Assembly (NCBI GenBank): GCA_948759685.1
Contig: CAQBGY010000263.1
Span: forward strand, 1 to 5,244
Length of the DNA: 5,244 nt
Source: an uncultured Eubacterium sp.
GTDB taxonomy: Bacteria > Bacillota_A > Clostridia > Lachnospirales > Lachnospiraceae
Direction of reading: 5' to 3'
Position 1 is the stretch's first letter. Each line of letters begins with the position of its first letter. The notes beneath the pieces are model-generated. The model was given only the letters and a program-made list of their open reading frames with translations. It had not been told where the DNA came from and made no database searches. A program made the position numbers and the translations under genes. Shown one piece after another: positions 4,753 to 5,244 of the stretch.

Positions 4753-5244
4753 ACACTAAATCCATCAATTCAATGCCCAACTTCTTCTCAAGCAGCCGAA
4801 TCATTTTTACATTAGCGATCTTACCGTCTTTAACATATTTGACAATCTTAGGTGTCAATTCTGTCTTAGCATTGGAATCCAGTCCAGAAAGCAATTCATC
4901 AACATCTTTAATGTTATCTCCGCAGAACCGCTTCATATCAGAACGGCTTACCTTTGTCGCATAAATCTTATCCAAGTGTAACTTCTTCATAACAGTTTCA
5001 TCATTAGGCAGAAGCCACTTTTCAGTGAAATAACGTGGATGCTTTGTATTCATAATACGAAGCTGCTTAAAAGTCATTTCCTGTGTATCACCGACTTCCA
5101 ACCAAGAAAAAGTTTCAAATGTAACTGGACAAGTATAATATACAGCAGGAACACGTGCTTCTACTACAATCCTCGTATCATCATTTAAAACGTTGGAAGT
5201 GGCAGGGGCGACCTGTTCTGCCGCCCCATTATCAGGATTCAAAT
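4751..5244 (-). CDS. Phage structural-cluster protein of unknown function, 5' end outside window
   Basis: About 163 codons are visible. The frame is open to the high-coordinate edge, and the only start-like codon there is TTG 5242 with nothing upstream to judge, so I treat the gene as 5'-truncated. The visible protein starts with a low-complexity polar/Ala stretch (NPDNGAAEQVAPATSN). It continues with a beta-rich module, VVEARVPAVYYTCPVTFETF and LEVGDTQEMTFKQL, and then HPRYFTEKWLLPNDE. The C-terminal half is helical and Lys-rich, ending KMIRLLEKKLGIELMDLV, which looks like an oligomerisation or interaction helix. No catalytic motif is visible. It lies immediately upstream of the connector-like gene, where capsid-associated or head completion proteins are usual, but I do not recognise a named family. 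Its TAA overlaps the SD of the next gene. Confidence 0.7.
   Translation of the reverse strand, partial: LNPDNGAAEQVAPATSNVLNDDTRIVVEARVPAVYYTCPVTFETFSWLEVGDTQEMTFKQLRIMNTKHPRYFTEKWLLPNDETVMKKLHLDKIYATKVSRSDMKRFCGDNIKDVDELLSGLDSNAKTELTPKIVKYVKDGKIANVKMIRLLEKKLGIELMDLV

Noticed and set aside
4773..4964. Plus-strand open frame of 63 codons, and similar short ones at 1068-1256 and 2147-2335
   Set aside because: All are antisense shadows inside well-supported minus-strand genes.

Overview
The window is part of the virion-structure cluster of a tailed phage or prophage. Every gene I accept lies on the minus strand, so transcription runs from high to low coordinates. The DNA is AT-rich. Most start sites carry strong Shine-Dalgarno (SD) sequences, several reading out to GGAGGTGAT, the full complement of a typical 16S rRNA 3' end. 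This points to a low-GC Gram-positive (Firmicutes/Clostridia-type) host. No tRNA, CRISPR array, IS element, attachment site or convincing promoter is visible.

In order of transcription the layout is: (1) a 5'-truncated protein of unknown role (4751-5244); (2) a 137-aa protein resembling head-tail connector/adaptor proteins (4323-4736); (3) a ~255-aa structural-cluster protein (3542-4309); (4) a 164-aa candidate tail terminator (3038-3532); (5) a 242-aa protein with a strongly basic stretch (2313-3041); (6) the probable major tail tube protein (1435-2268); (7) a 110-codon open frame (1058-1390); (8) a small Cys4 zinc-finger/AT-hook-like protein (776-1042); (9) a RusA-type Holliday junction endonuclease with a C-terminal cysteine cluster (153-722); and (10) the first 50 codons of a probable tail assembly protein (1-151). 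Genes 1-5 are tightly packed, with short gaps, SDs overlapping upstream stops, and one ATGA overlap. They look like one translationally coupled operon building the head-tail joint and then the tail.

The most interesting signal is the junction of genes 6 and 7. The tail-tube frame ends GAA AAC CCT TAA, containing a canonical -1 slippery heptamer (A AAC CCT) directly before the stop. Five bases later comes a 10-bp stem, whose loop can also pair with sequence beyond the stem. The -1 frame is open from the slippery site through gene 7, which lacks an ATG and a good SD, unlike its neighbours. I infer that a fraction of ribosomes make a 403-aa tail-tube protein carrying gene 7 as a C-terminal extension. 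This is analogous in outcome to the frameshift-extended tail tube protein gp17.1* of phage SPP1, but here by a -1 shift.

A second notable area is 720-775. A strong minus-strand intrinsic-terminator hairpin sits between the zinc-finger gene and rusA. The rusA SD lies in the loop of a perfect 7-bp inverted repeat. A recombination nuclease is thus inserted in the tail cluster behind a terminator, with its own structured ribosome-binding site.
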